Shown in pieces: positions 1-5,700 of a DNA stretch of 7,030 bases; the stretch's first letter is position 1, and each line of letters starts with the position of its first letter. The position numbers were made by a program, and so were the translations under genes. The notes under the pieces were generated by a model. The model worked only from the letters and a program-made list of their open reading frames with translations, did not search any database and was not told where the DNA came from. This DNA is from DATEJJ01 sp039649115 (GTDB lineage: Bacteria; Actinomycetota; Actinomycetes; Mycobacteriales; Micromonosporaceae), in contig JBBWZQ010000238.1 of assembly GCA_039649115.1 (NCBI GenBank), positions 1 through 7,030 on the forward strand. The letters are read 5' to 3'.

Positions 1-412
1 CCGTACCGAGCACTGGCCGGACACGCTGGCGGAGTGGCTGGAGATCTGCCACGCGGCCGGGCAGACCCGGCCGACGCCGATCCTGCTGCGCTACGACGCC
101 GGCGGCTGGAACGCCCTGCACCGCGACCTGTACGGGGACAAGGTGTTCCCGCTCCAGGTCGTGATCAACCTGAACGACCCGGGCGTCGATCACACGGGTG
201 GCGAGTTCCTCCTGGTGGAGCAGCGACCCCGGGCGCAGTCCCGCGGCACAGCCACCCTCATCCCCCAGGGACACGGTCTCGTGTTCACCACCCGCGACCG
301 GCCCGTCGCCTCGGCGCGCGGCTGGTCGGCAGCGCCGGTCCGACACGGCGTGTCCACGGTCCGCTCGGGTCGTCGTCACACCCTGGGTCTCGTCCTGCAC
401 GACGCGAACTGA
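1..412 (+). CDS. 2OG-Fe(II) oxygenase, C-terminal part (5' end outside window)
   Basis: The reading frame (codons from base 2) is open from the window edge and encodes 136 residues ending in LVLHDAN. The double-stranded beta-helix signature of Fe(II)/2-oxoglutarate dioxygenases is visible. The proximal iron ligands are H40 and D42 in ALHRDLYGD, and the distal ligand is H115 in RHGVSTVRSG. R124/R125 follow and are the likely 2-oxoglutarate carboxylate contacts. The blocks HRDLYGDKVFPLQVV, TGGEFLLVEQRPR and SGRRHTLGLVLHDA match, from memory, the family Pfam describes as an oxygenase acting on damaged DNA (PF09859). That function is a database prediction, and the substrate is not shown here. Family members are roughly 230-250 aa, so about the first 100 residues are missing. 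It is followed by a 161-bp gap, so it is probably not in the operon downstream. The fold is near certain; the DNA-repair role is inference. Confidence 0.85.
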   Translation, partial: RTEHWPDTLAEWLEICHAAGQTRPTPILLRYDAGGWNALHRDLYGDKVFPLQVVINLNDPGVDHTGGEFLLVEQRPRAQSRGTATLIPQGHGLVFTTRDRPVASARGWSAAPVRHGVSTVRSGRRHTLGLVLHDAN

Positions 413-428
413 CTCAGGACTCAGGCTC

Positions 429-457
429 TTGCACAAGGGTAACCTTCTTGTTACCGT
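429..457 (+). promoter_or_regulatory. Candidate promoter of the ArsR operon
   Basis: TTGCAC (429-434) and TACCGT (452-457) are separated by 17 bp and resemble a housekeeping -35/-10 pair. The -35 matches only in TTG, and the -10 matches TAnnnT. It would start transcription near 464 and give a 5' leader of about 110 nt. The palindrome at 438-455 occupies the spacer and reaches into the -10, where a repressor would block RNA polymerase. The match is weak and the assignment is tentative. Confidence 0.35.
438..455. promoter_or_regulatory. Perfect palindrome GGTAAC-N6-GTTACC, candidate repressor operator
   Basis: GGTAAC (438-443) and GTTACC (450-455) are exact reverse complements around a 6-nt centre, CTTCTT. 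An AT-richer inverted repeat of this size stands out in a very GC-rich background. It lies 119 bp upstream of the arsR-like gene and overlaps the candidate promoter. This suits a dimeric winged-helix repressor, most economically the ArsR-type protein encoded just downstream. A weak intrinsic terminator for the oxygenase gene is a less likely reading, because the stem has only 6 bp. Confidence 0.5.
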
Positions 458-471
458 ACTCTTCTTGTTAC
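444..471 (+). repeat. Direct repeat of CTTCTTGTTAC, 17-bp period
   Basis: CTTCTTGTTAC occurs at 444-454 and exactly again at 461-471, start to start 17 bp. The first copy forms the right part of the GGTAAC/GTTACC palindrome. The second copy carries the GTTAC half-site without a matching left arm. It may be a second half-operator, or the two copies may be a direct-repeat site for another regulator. Confidence 0.6.
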
Positions 472-522
472 GGAAGCGGGTGGGCCGGCTGTGGAGCGCG
501 AGCGTCAGCGAGCAAGCCATCA

Positions 523-564
523 GGCTCGGCGCGCCCGCGAAGGGCGGCTGCGTCCCTTCGAGCC
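523..564 (+). promoter_or_regulatory. Leader hairpin abutting the Shine-Dalgarno site of the ArsR-type gene
   Basis: CGAAGGG (538-544) pairs perfectly with CCCTTCG (554-560) around a 9-nt loop. Outside it, GGCT (523-526) can pair with AGCC (561-564), leaving a 5'-side bulge at 527-537. An alternative pairing is GGCTCG (523-528) with CGAGCC (559-564). The structure ends one base before the GGAG Shine-Dalgarno at 565-568, so folding could affect ribosome access. Whether it acts as a regulator is unknown. GC-rich leaders fold easily by chance. Confidence 0.4.
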
Positions 565-568
565 GGAG
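565..568 (+). promoter_or_regulatory. Ribosome binding site GGAG for the ArsR-type gene
   Basis: GGAG lies 5 nt before the ATG at 574. This decides the start, because the reading frame itself stays open far upstream, through the oxygenase gene in another frame. Confidence 0.7.
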
Positions 569-573
569 CCGGC

Positions 574-909
574 ATGAGCTCGCCGGGCCTCGCCGGCGAT
601 CCGTTCGAAGCCCTGGGTGACCCGAACCGCCGGGCGATCGTTGAGCTACTCGGCGCCGGCGAGCGGTCGGTACGCGAGATCGCCGAGGCGTTGCCGATCA
701 GCCGGCCGGCCGTCTCCCGGCACCTGCGGCTGCTCAAGGACGCCCGGCTCGTGGTCGAGGAGCCGCGCGGCACCCGCCGCATCTACCGGCTGCACGACGA
801 GGGGGTCGCCGCCGTGCAGGAGTACCTGGCCCAGGTGTGGCGGGACGCGGCGACCCGCTTCCGCCTGGTGGCGGAGAACATCCACGAGCCGGACGGGACC
901 GAACGGTGA
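574..909 (+). CDS. ArsR-family (winged helix-turn-helix) transcriptional repressor
   Basis: This 111-aa protein has the size and layout of a compact ArsR/SmtB repressor. The N-terminal ALGDPNRRAIVELL (residues 13-26) is the family entry helix. SVREIAEALPISRPAVSRHLRLLKDA (32-57) is the helix-turn-helix, with SRPAVSRHL as recognition helix. LVVEEPRGTRRIYRL (59-73) is the beta-wing, and a C-terminal dimerisation helix follows. There is no cysteine in the protein, so the classical CxC metal site of ArsR/SmtB sensors is absent and a metal ligand is unlikely. The ATG has GGAG 5 nt upstream. The stop overlaps the next start (GTGA, 906-909). ArsR regulators paired with an AHSA1/SRPBCC gene are a common actinobacterial arrangement. 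It probably represses its own operon through the palindrome at 438-455. The inducer is unknown. Confidence 0.93.
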   Translation: MSSPGLAGDPFEALGDPNRRAIVELLGAGERSVREIAEALPISRPAVSRHLRLLKDARLVVEEPRGTRRIYRLHDEGVAAVQEYLAQVWRDAATRFRLVAENIHEPDGTER

Positions 910-1364
910 CCGAACCCCTGCGCCTGTCGTTCCGCGTGAACTGCTCCGCCGAGCAGGCGTTCCGGGTGTGGACGGCGAGGATCTCCCAGTGGTGGCCGGC
1001 CGACCACACGGTCAGTGGGGAGCCCGGCCTGGACGTCGTGCTCGAACCCTGGATCGGCGGGCGCGTCTTCGAGCGGACGGGGGACGGCACGGAGCACGAG
1101 TGGGGTGAGGTCACCGTGTGGGAGCCGCCGCGGCGGCTGGGCTACCGGTGGCACCTGCGCCGGGACCGCGCCGACGCGACCGACGTCGAGGTCCGGTTCG
1201 TCGACGACGGGGACGCCAGCACGCGCGTGGACATCGAACACGACGGCTGGGACCGGCTGGGAGCCGGGGGACCCGACTGGCGCCAGGCCAACCAGGCCGG
1301 GTGGCGCGGTCTGCTGCCGCACTTCATCACCTTCATCCACGAGGAACGGAGCACATATGAGTAG
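906..1364 (+). CDS. SRPBCC / AHSA1-domain protein
   Basis: A GTG start gives 152 aa. GGGA at 895-898, 7 nt upstream, serves as ribosome binding site, and the start overlaps the ArsR stop by 4 bp, which suggests translational coupling. The fold is the START-like helix-grip of the AHSA1 (Aha1 C-terminal-like) family. SAEQAFRVWTARISQWWP (14-31) is the first helix and loop. EPWIGGRVFERTGDG (47-61) and EWGEVTVWEPPRRLGYRW (65-82) are the characteristic strands, followed by TDVEVRF and TRVDIEHDGW. C-terminal QANQAGWRGLLPHFITFI forms the long helix lining the cavity. Such proteins bind hydrophobic small molecules or act as simple enzymes, and no catalytic residue can be named. Its place behind an ArsR repressor suggests it handles or senses the same ligand. 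The family call is firm; the function is open. Confidence 0.9.
   Translation: MTEPLRLSFRVNCSAEQAFRVWTARISQWWPADHTVSGEPGLDVVLEPWIGGRVFERTGDGTEHEWGEVTVWEPPRRLGYRWHLRRDRADATDVEVRFVDDGDASTRVDIEHDGWDRLGAGGPDWRQANQAGWRGLLPHFITFIHEERSTYE
1348..1351 (+). promoter_or_regulatory. Ribosome binding site GGAG inside the SRPBCC gene
   Basis: GGAG lies 5 nt before the ATG at 1357, within the last codons of the SRPBCC gene. It fixes the start of the small downstream gene, whose frame is open well upstream. Confidence 0.7.
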
Positions 1365-1650
1365 GACCGTGGTCGTCCGGTACCGGACCCGACCCGACGC
1401 GGCCGAGGAGAACGCGCGTCTGGTCGAAGGCGTGTACGCGGCGCTCGCCGAGCTGAAGCCCGAGGATTTCCGGTACGCCACGTACCGGCTCGCCGACGGC
1501 GTCACGTTCCTCCACGTCGCGCACCACGATGAGGGCGAGAACCCGCTGGCCAGCCTGCCCGCCTTCGCCGAGTTCCAGCGTGAGCTGGCGGGTCGCTGCG
1601 TCGAGCAGCCGGTGCCGAGCCAGGCGACGATCGTGGGAGCGTACGAGTGA
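1357..1650 (+). CDS. Small dimeric alpha/beta-barrel (ABM-like) protein
   Basis: This 97-aa protein starts at ATG 1357, overlapping the SRPBCC stop by 8 bp (ATGAGTAG). An opening strand TVVVRYRTRP (4-13) is followed by helix AAEENARLVEGVYAALAEL (15-33). A second strand pair is FRYATYRLADGVTFLHVAHHD (38-58), helix LPAFAEFQRELAGRC (67-81) follows, and the closing strand is QATIVGAYE. This order matches the ferredoxin-like fold of antibiotic-biosynthesis-monooxygenase (ABM) and related stress-responsive barrel proteins, which dimerise. H53, H56 and H57 cluster on the central strand, but I cannot assign a cofactor or a reaction. Some ABM-fold proteins are cofactor-free oxygenases and others are not enzymes. 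It sits in the operon between the SRPBCC gene and the unknown-function gene. The fold is likely; the activity is unknown. Confidence 0.8.
   Translation: MSRTVVVRYRTRPDAAEENARLVEGVYAALAELKPEDFRYATYRLADGVTFLHVAHHDEGENPLASLPAFAEFQRELAGRCVEQPVPSQATIVGAYE
1635..1639 (+). promoter_or_regulatory. Ribosome binding site GGGAG for the fourth operon gene
   Basis: GGGAG lies 7 nt before the GTG at 1647, inside the end of the ABM-like gene. It supports GTG 1647 as the start, even though the preceding stop overlaps it. Confidence 0.7.
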
Positions 1651-2057
1651 CCGCGCCGGGCTCGGGCACCGCCGCCGACCCGTGGCAGCTGACCACGCCG
1701 CCCGGCAAGGCCGGATACCAGATGTGGCTGGACGCCGGCGCCGACCCGCCCGCCCTGGTCTGCCAGGTCGGCGGCACGCAGTTGCGCTACCACCTGCGGG
1801 CGATCGAGGACCTGCACGCGATGCTCGTCGCGCACGGCGACTGGATGCCGCTGGGCGGAGCCGACGAGCAGAAACCGGCACCGGACGGGACGGTCGAGGC
1901 GTGGGGACGCTCACCGGACAACCCGGTCGGCGGCTGGTACGGCCTGAAGAAGGGGCTGCGCGGCCGGTTCGGGGTCTACCTGCCGCCCCTGCTGGAGGCG
2001 CTCGGCAAGGCGGAGATCACGCACGAGGCGAGGAACAACCAGATGCGCGCCCGCTGA
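1647..2057 (+). CDS. Conserved protein of unknown function, last gene of the ArsR operon
   Basis: A GTG start overlapping the ABM-like stop by 4 bp gives 136 aa. There is no signal peptide or membrane segment. Recognisable blocks are DPWQLTTPPGKAGYQMW (11-27), PPALVCQVGGTQLRYHLRAIEDLHAMLVAHGDWMPLG (34-70), VEAWGRSPDNPVGGWYGLKKG (83-103) and GRFGVYLPPLLEALG (106-120). Tryptophans 13, 27, 66, 86 and 97 and the turn motif SPDNPVGGWYG look structurally constrained. From memory, close relatives occur in other actinobacteria as hypothetical proteins, but I recognise no characterised member. Only one cysteine (C39) is present, so a metal-cysteine site is unlikely. Its tight coupling to the ArsR, SRPBCC and ABM-like genes suggests a shared substrate or stress. 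Expression as a real protein is well supported by its RBS, overlap and codon bias. Confidence 0.85.
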   Translation: MTAPGSGTAADPWQLTTPPGKAGYQMWLDAGADPPALVCQVGGTQLRYHLRAIEDLHAMLVAHGDWMPLGGADEQKPAPDGTVEAWGRSPDNPVGGWYGLKKGLRGRFGVYLPPLLEALGKAEITHEARNNQMRAR

Positions 2058-2077
2058 GCACGTTCCCGCGTTCGGCG

Positions 2078-2536
2078 TCAATCATCCCGGTACAGCGACA
2101 GGCAGACCACGTCGAGCTCGAAGCCCAGTCCCTGCCAGAACTGGTGGTCGTCGACAGCATCGACGCAGCTCTGGTACCGGACCGTGGCTGCACCCCCATC
2201 CCGGAGCCACTCGATCGCGGCATCGGCGAGCGCCTTGCTGGTCCCCTTGCCACGCTCCTCGGGCAGCACGAACAGGGATTCGATTTCCCCGAGTGTGCAG
2301 GGCAGCAGCCCGTCCCCGATGCTGAGCCGCCCGTTGACGAACCCGACGACCTTCTCACCATCGACGGCCACCAGGCAGAACGCGTCGCGGTGCCACGCCG
2401 ACATGGCGAGCATCCGCGACAGGTTCCGGCGTCCCACCTGGGTGAGTGGGCCGCCGTCCTCGACCTCACGGCACATGCGGTCCCACAGACCGCCGACCGC
2501 ATCGCCCTCGTGCTCGCGAATCCTTCTGATCTCCAT
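2078..2536 (-). CDS. GNAT-family N-acetyltransferase
   Basis: This 152-aa protein starts at the ATG at 2536, chosen because GGAAGG (2543-2548) lies 6 nt upstream. An in-frame start at 2617 would add 27 low-complexity residues. The GNAT fold is visible. FCLVAVDGEKVVGFVNGRL (53-71) forms strands beta2-beta3, and EIESLFVLPEERGKGTSKALADAAIEWL (84-111) forms beta4 plus the acetyl-CoA pyrophosphate loop. The loop is R95-G-K-G-T-S100, where the usual last Gly/Ala of RxxGxG/A is Ser. FWQGLGFELD (133-142) is the C-terminal motif B. It transfers an acetyl group from acetyl-CoA to an amine, and the substrate is not predictable. It ends 20 bp from the end of the ArsR operon, tail to tail, and is divergent from pyc. 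The family assignment is firm. Confidence 0.9.
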   Translation of the reverse strand: MEIRRIREHEGDAVGGLWDRMCREVEDGGPLTQVGRRNLSRMLAMSAWHRDAFCLVAVDGEKVVGFVNGRLSIGDGLLPCTLGEIESLFVLPEERGKGTSKALADAAIEWLRDGGAATVRYQSCVDAVDDHQFWQGLGFELDVVCLSLYRDD

Positions 2537-2728
2537 AGCCTTCCTTCCGTCCCATTCGGCTGATGAGCGCGCTGGAACGGCAGAAGGCGGAGCCCGAGGC
2601 CACCGGGCAGCGGGCAACCTCCCACGTCAACCTGGCATGGCGTCACGATAACCGGACGGGCGACGGCAGCGCACCGGCTTTGTGCCGCAGCCGTGCGTGG
2701 TGTGGGCCGGTGGTGACACCATTACGCC
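2537..2728. other. Divergent intergenic region between the GNAT and pyc genes
   Basis: This 192 bp must hold promoters in both directions. On the minus strand, the GGAAGGAAGG Shine-Dalgarno of the acetyltransferase is clear, and TTGACG (2625-2630 read on the minus strand) is a possible -35 without a convincing -10. On the plus strand I find no clear -35/-10 for pyc. The 9-bp palindrome GGTGACACC (2712-2720) lies just before the pyc start and is the only symmetrical element noted. No RNA gene or extra ORF with coding character is seen. Confidence 0.5.
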
Positions 2729-5700
2729 ATGTTTCGCAAGGTGCTCATCGCCAACCGGGGCGAGATCGCGATCCGGGCCTGCCGCGCCGCCTACGAGCTC
2801 GGCGTCCGTACCGTGGCGGTGTTCCCCCGGGAGGACCGCAACTCGCTGCACCGGCTGAAGGCCGACGAGTCGTACGAGATCGGCGAGCCCGGGCACCCGG
2901 TGCGCGCGTACCTCTCGGTCGAGGAGCTGGTGAACGCGGCGCTGCGCACCGGCGCGGACGCCCTCTACCCGGGCTACGGGTTCCTTTCCGAGAGCGCGGA
3001 CCTGGCGCGCGCCTGCCAGGAGGCCGGGATCACCTTCATCGGTCCCGGCGCCGAATTGCTGGCGCTGACCGGCAACAAGGCGCACGCGGTGGCCGCCGCG
3101 TCCGCCGCCGGGCTGCCGGTCCTGCCGTCCACGGCGCCCACGGCCGACATCGACGAGCTGGTCGCCGCCGCCGGGCAGATCGGCTTCCCGCTGTTCGTCA
3201 AGGCGGTGTCCGGCGGCGGCGGGCGCGGCATGCGGCAGGTCGACGATCCGGCGAAGCTGGCCGAGCTGGCCGAGGCGGCGATGCGCGAGGGCGAGTCGGC
3301 CTTCGGCGACCCGACGGTCTTCCTGACCCGCGCCGTCGTCCGGCCCCGCCACATCGAGGTGCAGGTGCTCGGCGACGGCACCGGCGAGGTGCTGCACCTG
3401 TACGAGCGGGATTGCTCGGTGCAGCGGCGGCACCAGAAGGTGGTGGAGATCGCGCCCGCGCCCAACCTGGATCCCGGCCTGCGCGACCGGATCTGCGCCG
3501 ACGCGGTCGCCTTCGCCCGGCACATCGGCTACGTCAACGCCGGCACGGTCGAGTTCCTGGTGGAGCCGGACGGCGGGCACGTGTTCCTGGAGATGAACCC
3601 GCGCATCCAGGTCGAGCACACGGTGACCGAGGAGGTGACCGACGTCGACCTGGTGCAGGCGCAACTGCGGATCGCGGCCGGCGAGACCCTGGCCGGCCTG
3701 GGCCTGGCGCAGCCGGACCTCCGGCCGCGCGGCTGGGCGCTGCAGTGCCGGATCACCACCGAGGACCCGGCCAACGGCTTCCGGCCGGACACCGGGCTGA
3801 TCAGCGCGTACCGGTCACCCGGCGGCGCCGGCATCCGGCTGGACGGCGGCACCACCCACGCCGGTACCACGGTCAGCGCGCACTTCGACTCGCTGCTGGT
3901 CAAGCTGACCTGCCGCGGCCACGACTTCCCCTCGGCGGTACGCCGCGCCCAGCGCGCCGTCGCCGAGTTCCGGGTACGCGGCGTGGCCACCAACATCGCG
4001 TTCCTGCAGGCGGTCCTCGCCGATCCCGACTTCCAGGCCGGCCGCCTGTCCACCGCGTTCATCGCCGAACGCCCGCACCTGCTCACCGCGCGGCCGTCGG
4101 CCGACCGGGGCACCCGGATGCTGACCTACCTGGCCGACGTGACGGTGAACCGGCCGCACGGGCCGCGCCCGGTGCACACTCCCCCGGCCGCGAAGCTGCC
4201 CGCGGTCGACGTGAGCGCCGCGCCGCCGGCCGGCTCGCGGCAGGTGCTGCTGGCGCACGGCCCGCAGGGCTTCGCCGACCGGCTGCGCGCGCAGGCCGCG
4301 GTGGGCCTGACCGACACCACGTTCCGCGACGCGCACCAGTCCCTGCTCGCCACCCGGCTGCGCACCCGGGACCTGCTGGAGGTGGCGCCCCACCTGGCCC
4401 GGCTGACGCCCCAGCTGCTGTCGGTCGAGTGCTGGGGCGGCGCCACCTACGACGTGGCGCTGCGCTTCCTCGCCGAGGACCCGTGGGAGCGGCTGGCCAC
4501 CCTGCGCGCGGCCATCCCGAACGTCTGCCTGCAGATGCTGCTGCGCGGGCGCAACACCGTCGGCTACACGCCGTACCCGGCGGAGGTGACCCGGGCCTTC
4601 GTGGACGAGGCGGTGGCCAGCGGCCTGGACATCTTCCGCGTCTTCGACGCGCTCAACGACATCGAGCAGATGCGACCGGCGATCGACGCGGTGTGCGCGA
4701 CCGGTACCGCGGTCGCCGAGGTCGCCATGTGCTACACCGGCGACCTGTCCGACCCGGGCGAGCGGCTGTACACACTGGACTATTACCTGCGGCTGGCCGA
4801 GCGCATCGCGGCGAGCGGCGCGCACATCCTGGCCATCAAGGACATGGCCGGCCTGCTGCGCCCGCCCGCCGCCGCCCGGCTGGTGGCCGCCCTGCGCCGC
4901 GACTTCGACCTGCCCATCCACGTGCACACCCACGACACGCCGGGCGGCCAGCTGGCGACCTACCTGGCGGCGATCGCGGCCGGCGCGGACGCGGTCGACG
5001 GGGCCAGTGCCACGCTGGCCGGCATGACCTCGCAGCCGGCGCTGTCCGCGATCGTGGCCGCCACCGACCACACCGAACACGCCAGCGGGCTGGACCTGCG
5101 GGCGGTGTGCGACCTGGAACCGTACTGGGCGGCCGTGCGGCAGCTGTACGCGCCGTTCGAGTCCGGGCTGCTGTCGCCGACCGGGCGGGTGTACCGGCAC
5201 GAGATCCCCGGCGGCCAGCTGTCCAACCTGCGCCAGCAGGCGATCGCGCTGGGCCTCGGCGACCGGTTCGAGGACGTCGAGCTGACCTACGCCGCCGCCG
5301 ACCGGATCCTCGGCCGCCTGGTGAAGGTGACCCCGTCCTCGAAGGTCGTCGGTGACCTGGCCCTGCACCTGGTCGGCGCGGACGTGTCCCCGGTGGAGTT
5401 CGAGGCCGACCCCGGCCGGTACGACATCCCCGACTCGGTCGTCGGGTTCCTCCGTGGCGAGCTGGGCGACCCGCCGGGCGGCTGGCCCGAGCCGTTCCGC
5501 ACCAAGGCGCTCGCCGGGCGGGACGGGCGGCCCGCCGCGCCGCCGCTGACCGCAGCCGACCGCGACGCGCTGCGCGACGATCGGCGGCGTACCTTGAACC
5601 GCCTGCTGTTCCCGGGCCCCGCACAGGAGTTCGCCACCCACCGCGACGCGTACGGCGACACCTCCAAGCTGGGTACCGCCGAGTTCTTCTACGGCCTGCG

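Noticed and set aside
411..424. Tandem GACTCAG GACTCAG just after the oxygenase stop
   Set aside because: Two 7-bp copies overlapping the stop region form no hairpin and match no known site. This is compatible with chance.
439..471. MtrA-type response-regulator box (GTAAC-like direct repeats)
   Set aside because: The half-sites GTAAC and GTTAC at 439-454 are inverted rather than direct, and the direct GTTAC copies are 17 bp apart, which does not fit the spacing I recall for MtrA.
34..909. Long open frame extending the ArsR-type gene upstream to base 34
   Set aside because: It overlaps the real oxygenase in another frame, and the predicted extension is Arg/Pro-rich low complexity. The family N-terminus and GGAG site fix the start at 574.
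783..1835. 350-codon minus-strand frame antisense to the ArsR operon
   Set aside because: It lies across four well-supported plus-strand genes and has shadow composition without any domain.
2537..2617. N-terminal extension of the acetyltransferase to 2617
   Set aside because: The added residues are low complexity and would place the clear GGAAGG Shine-Dalgarno inside the gene. The GNAT domain starts at MEIRRI.
2563..5355. 930-codon plus-strand frame overlapping pyc
   Set aside because: It is an out-of-frame shadow of pyc, with Arg/Pro/Gly-rich composition and no domain. Stop-free shadow frames are normal at this GC content.
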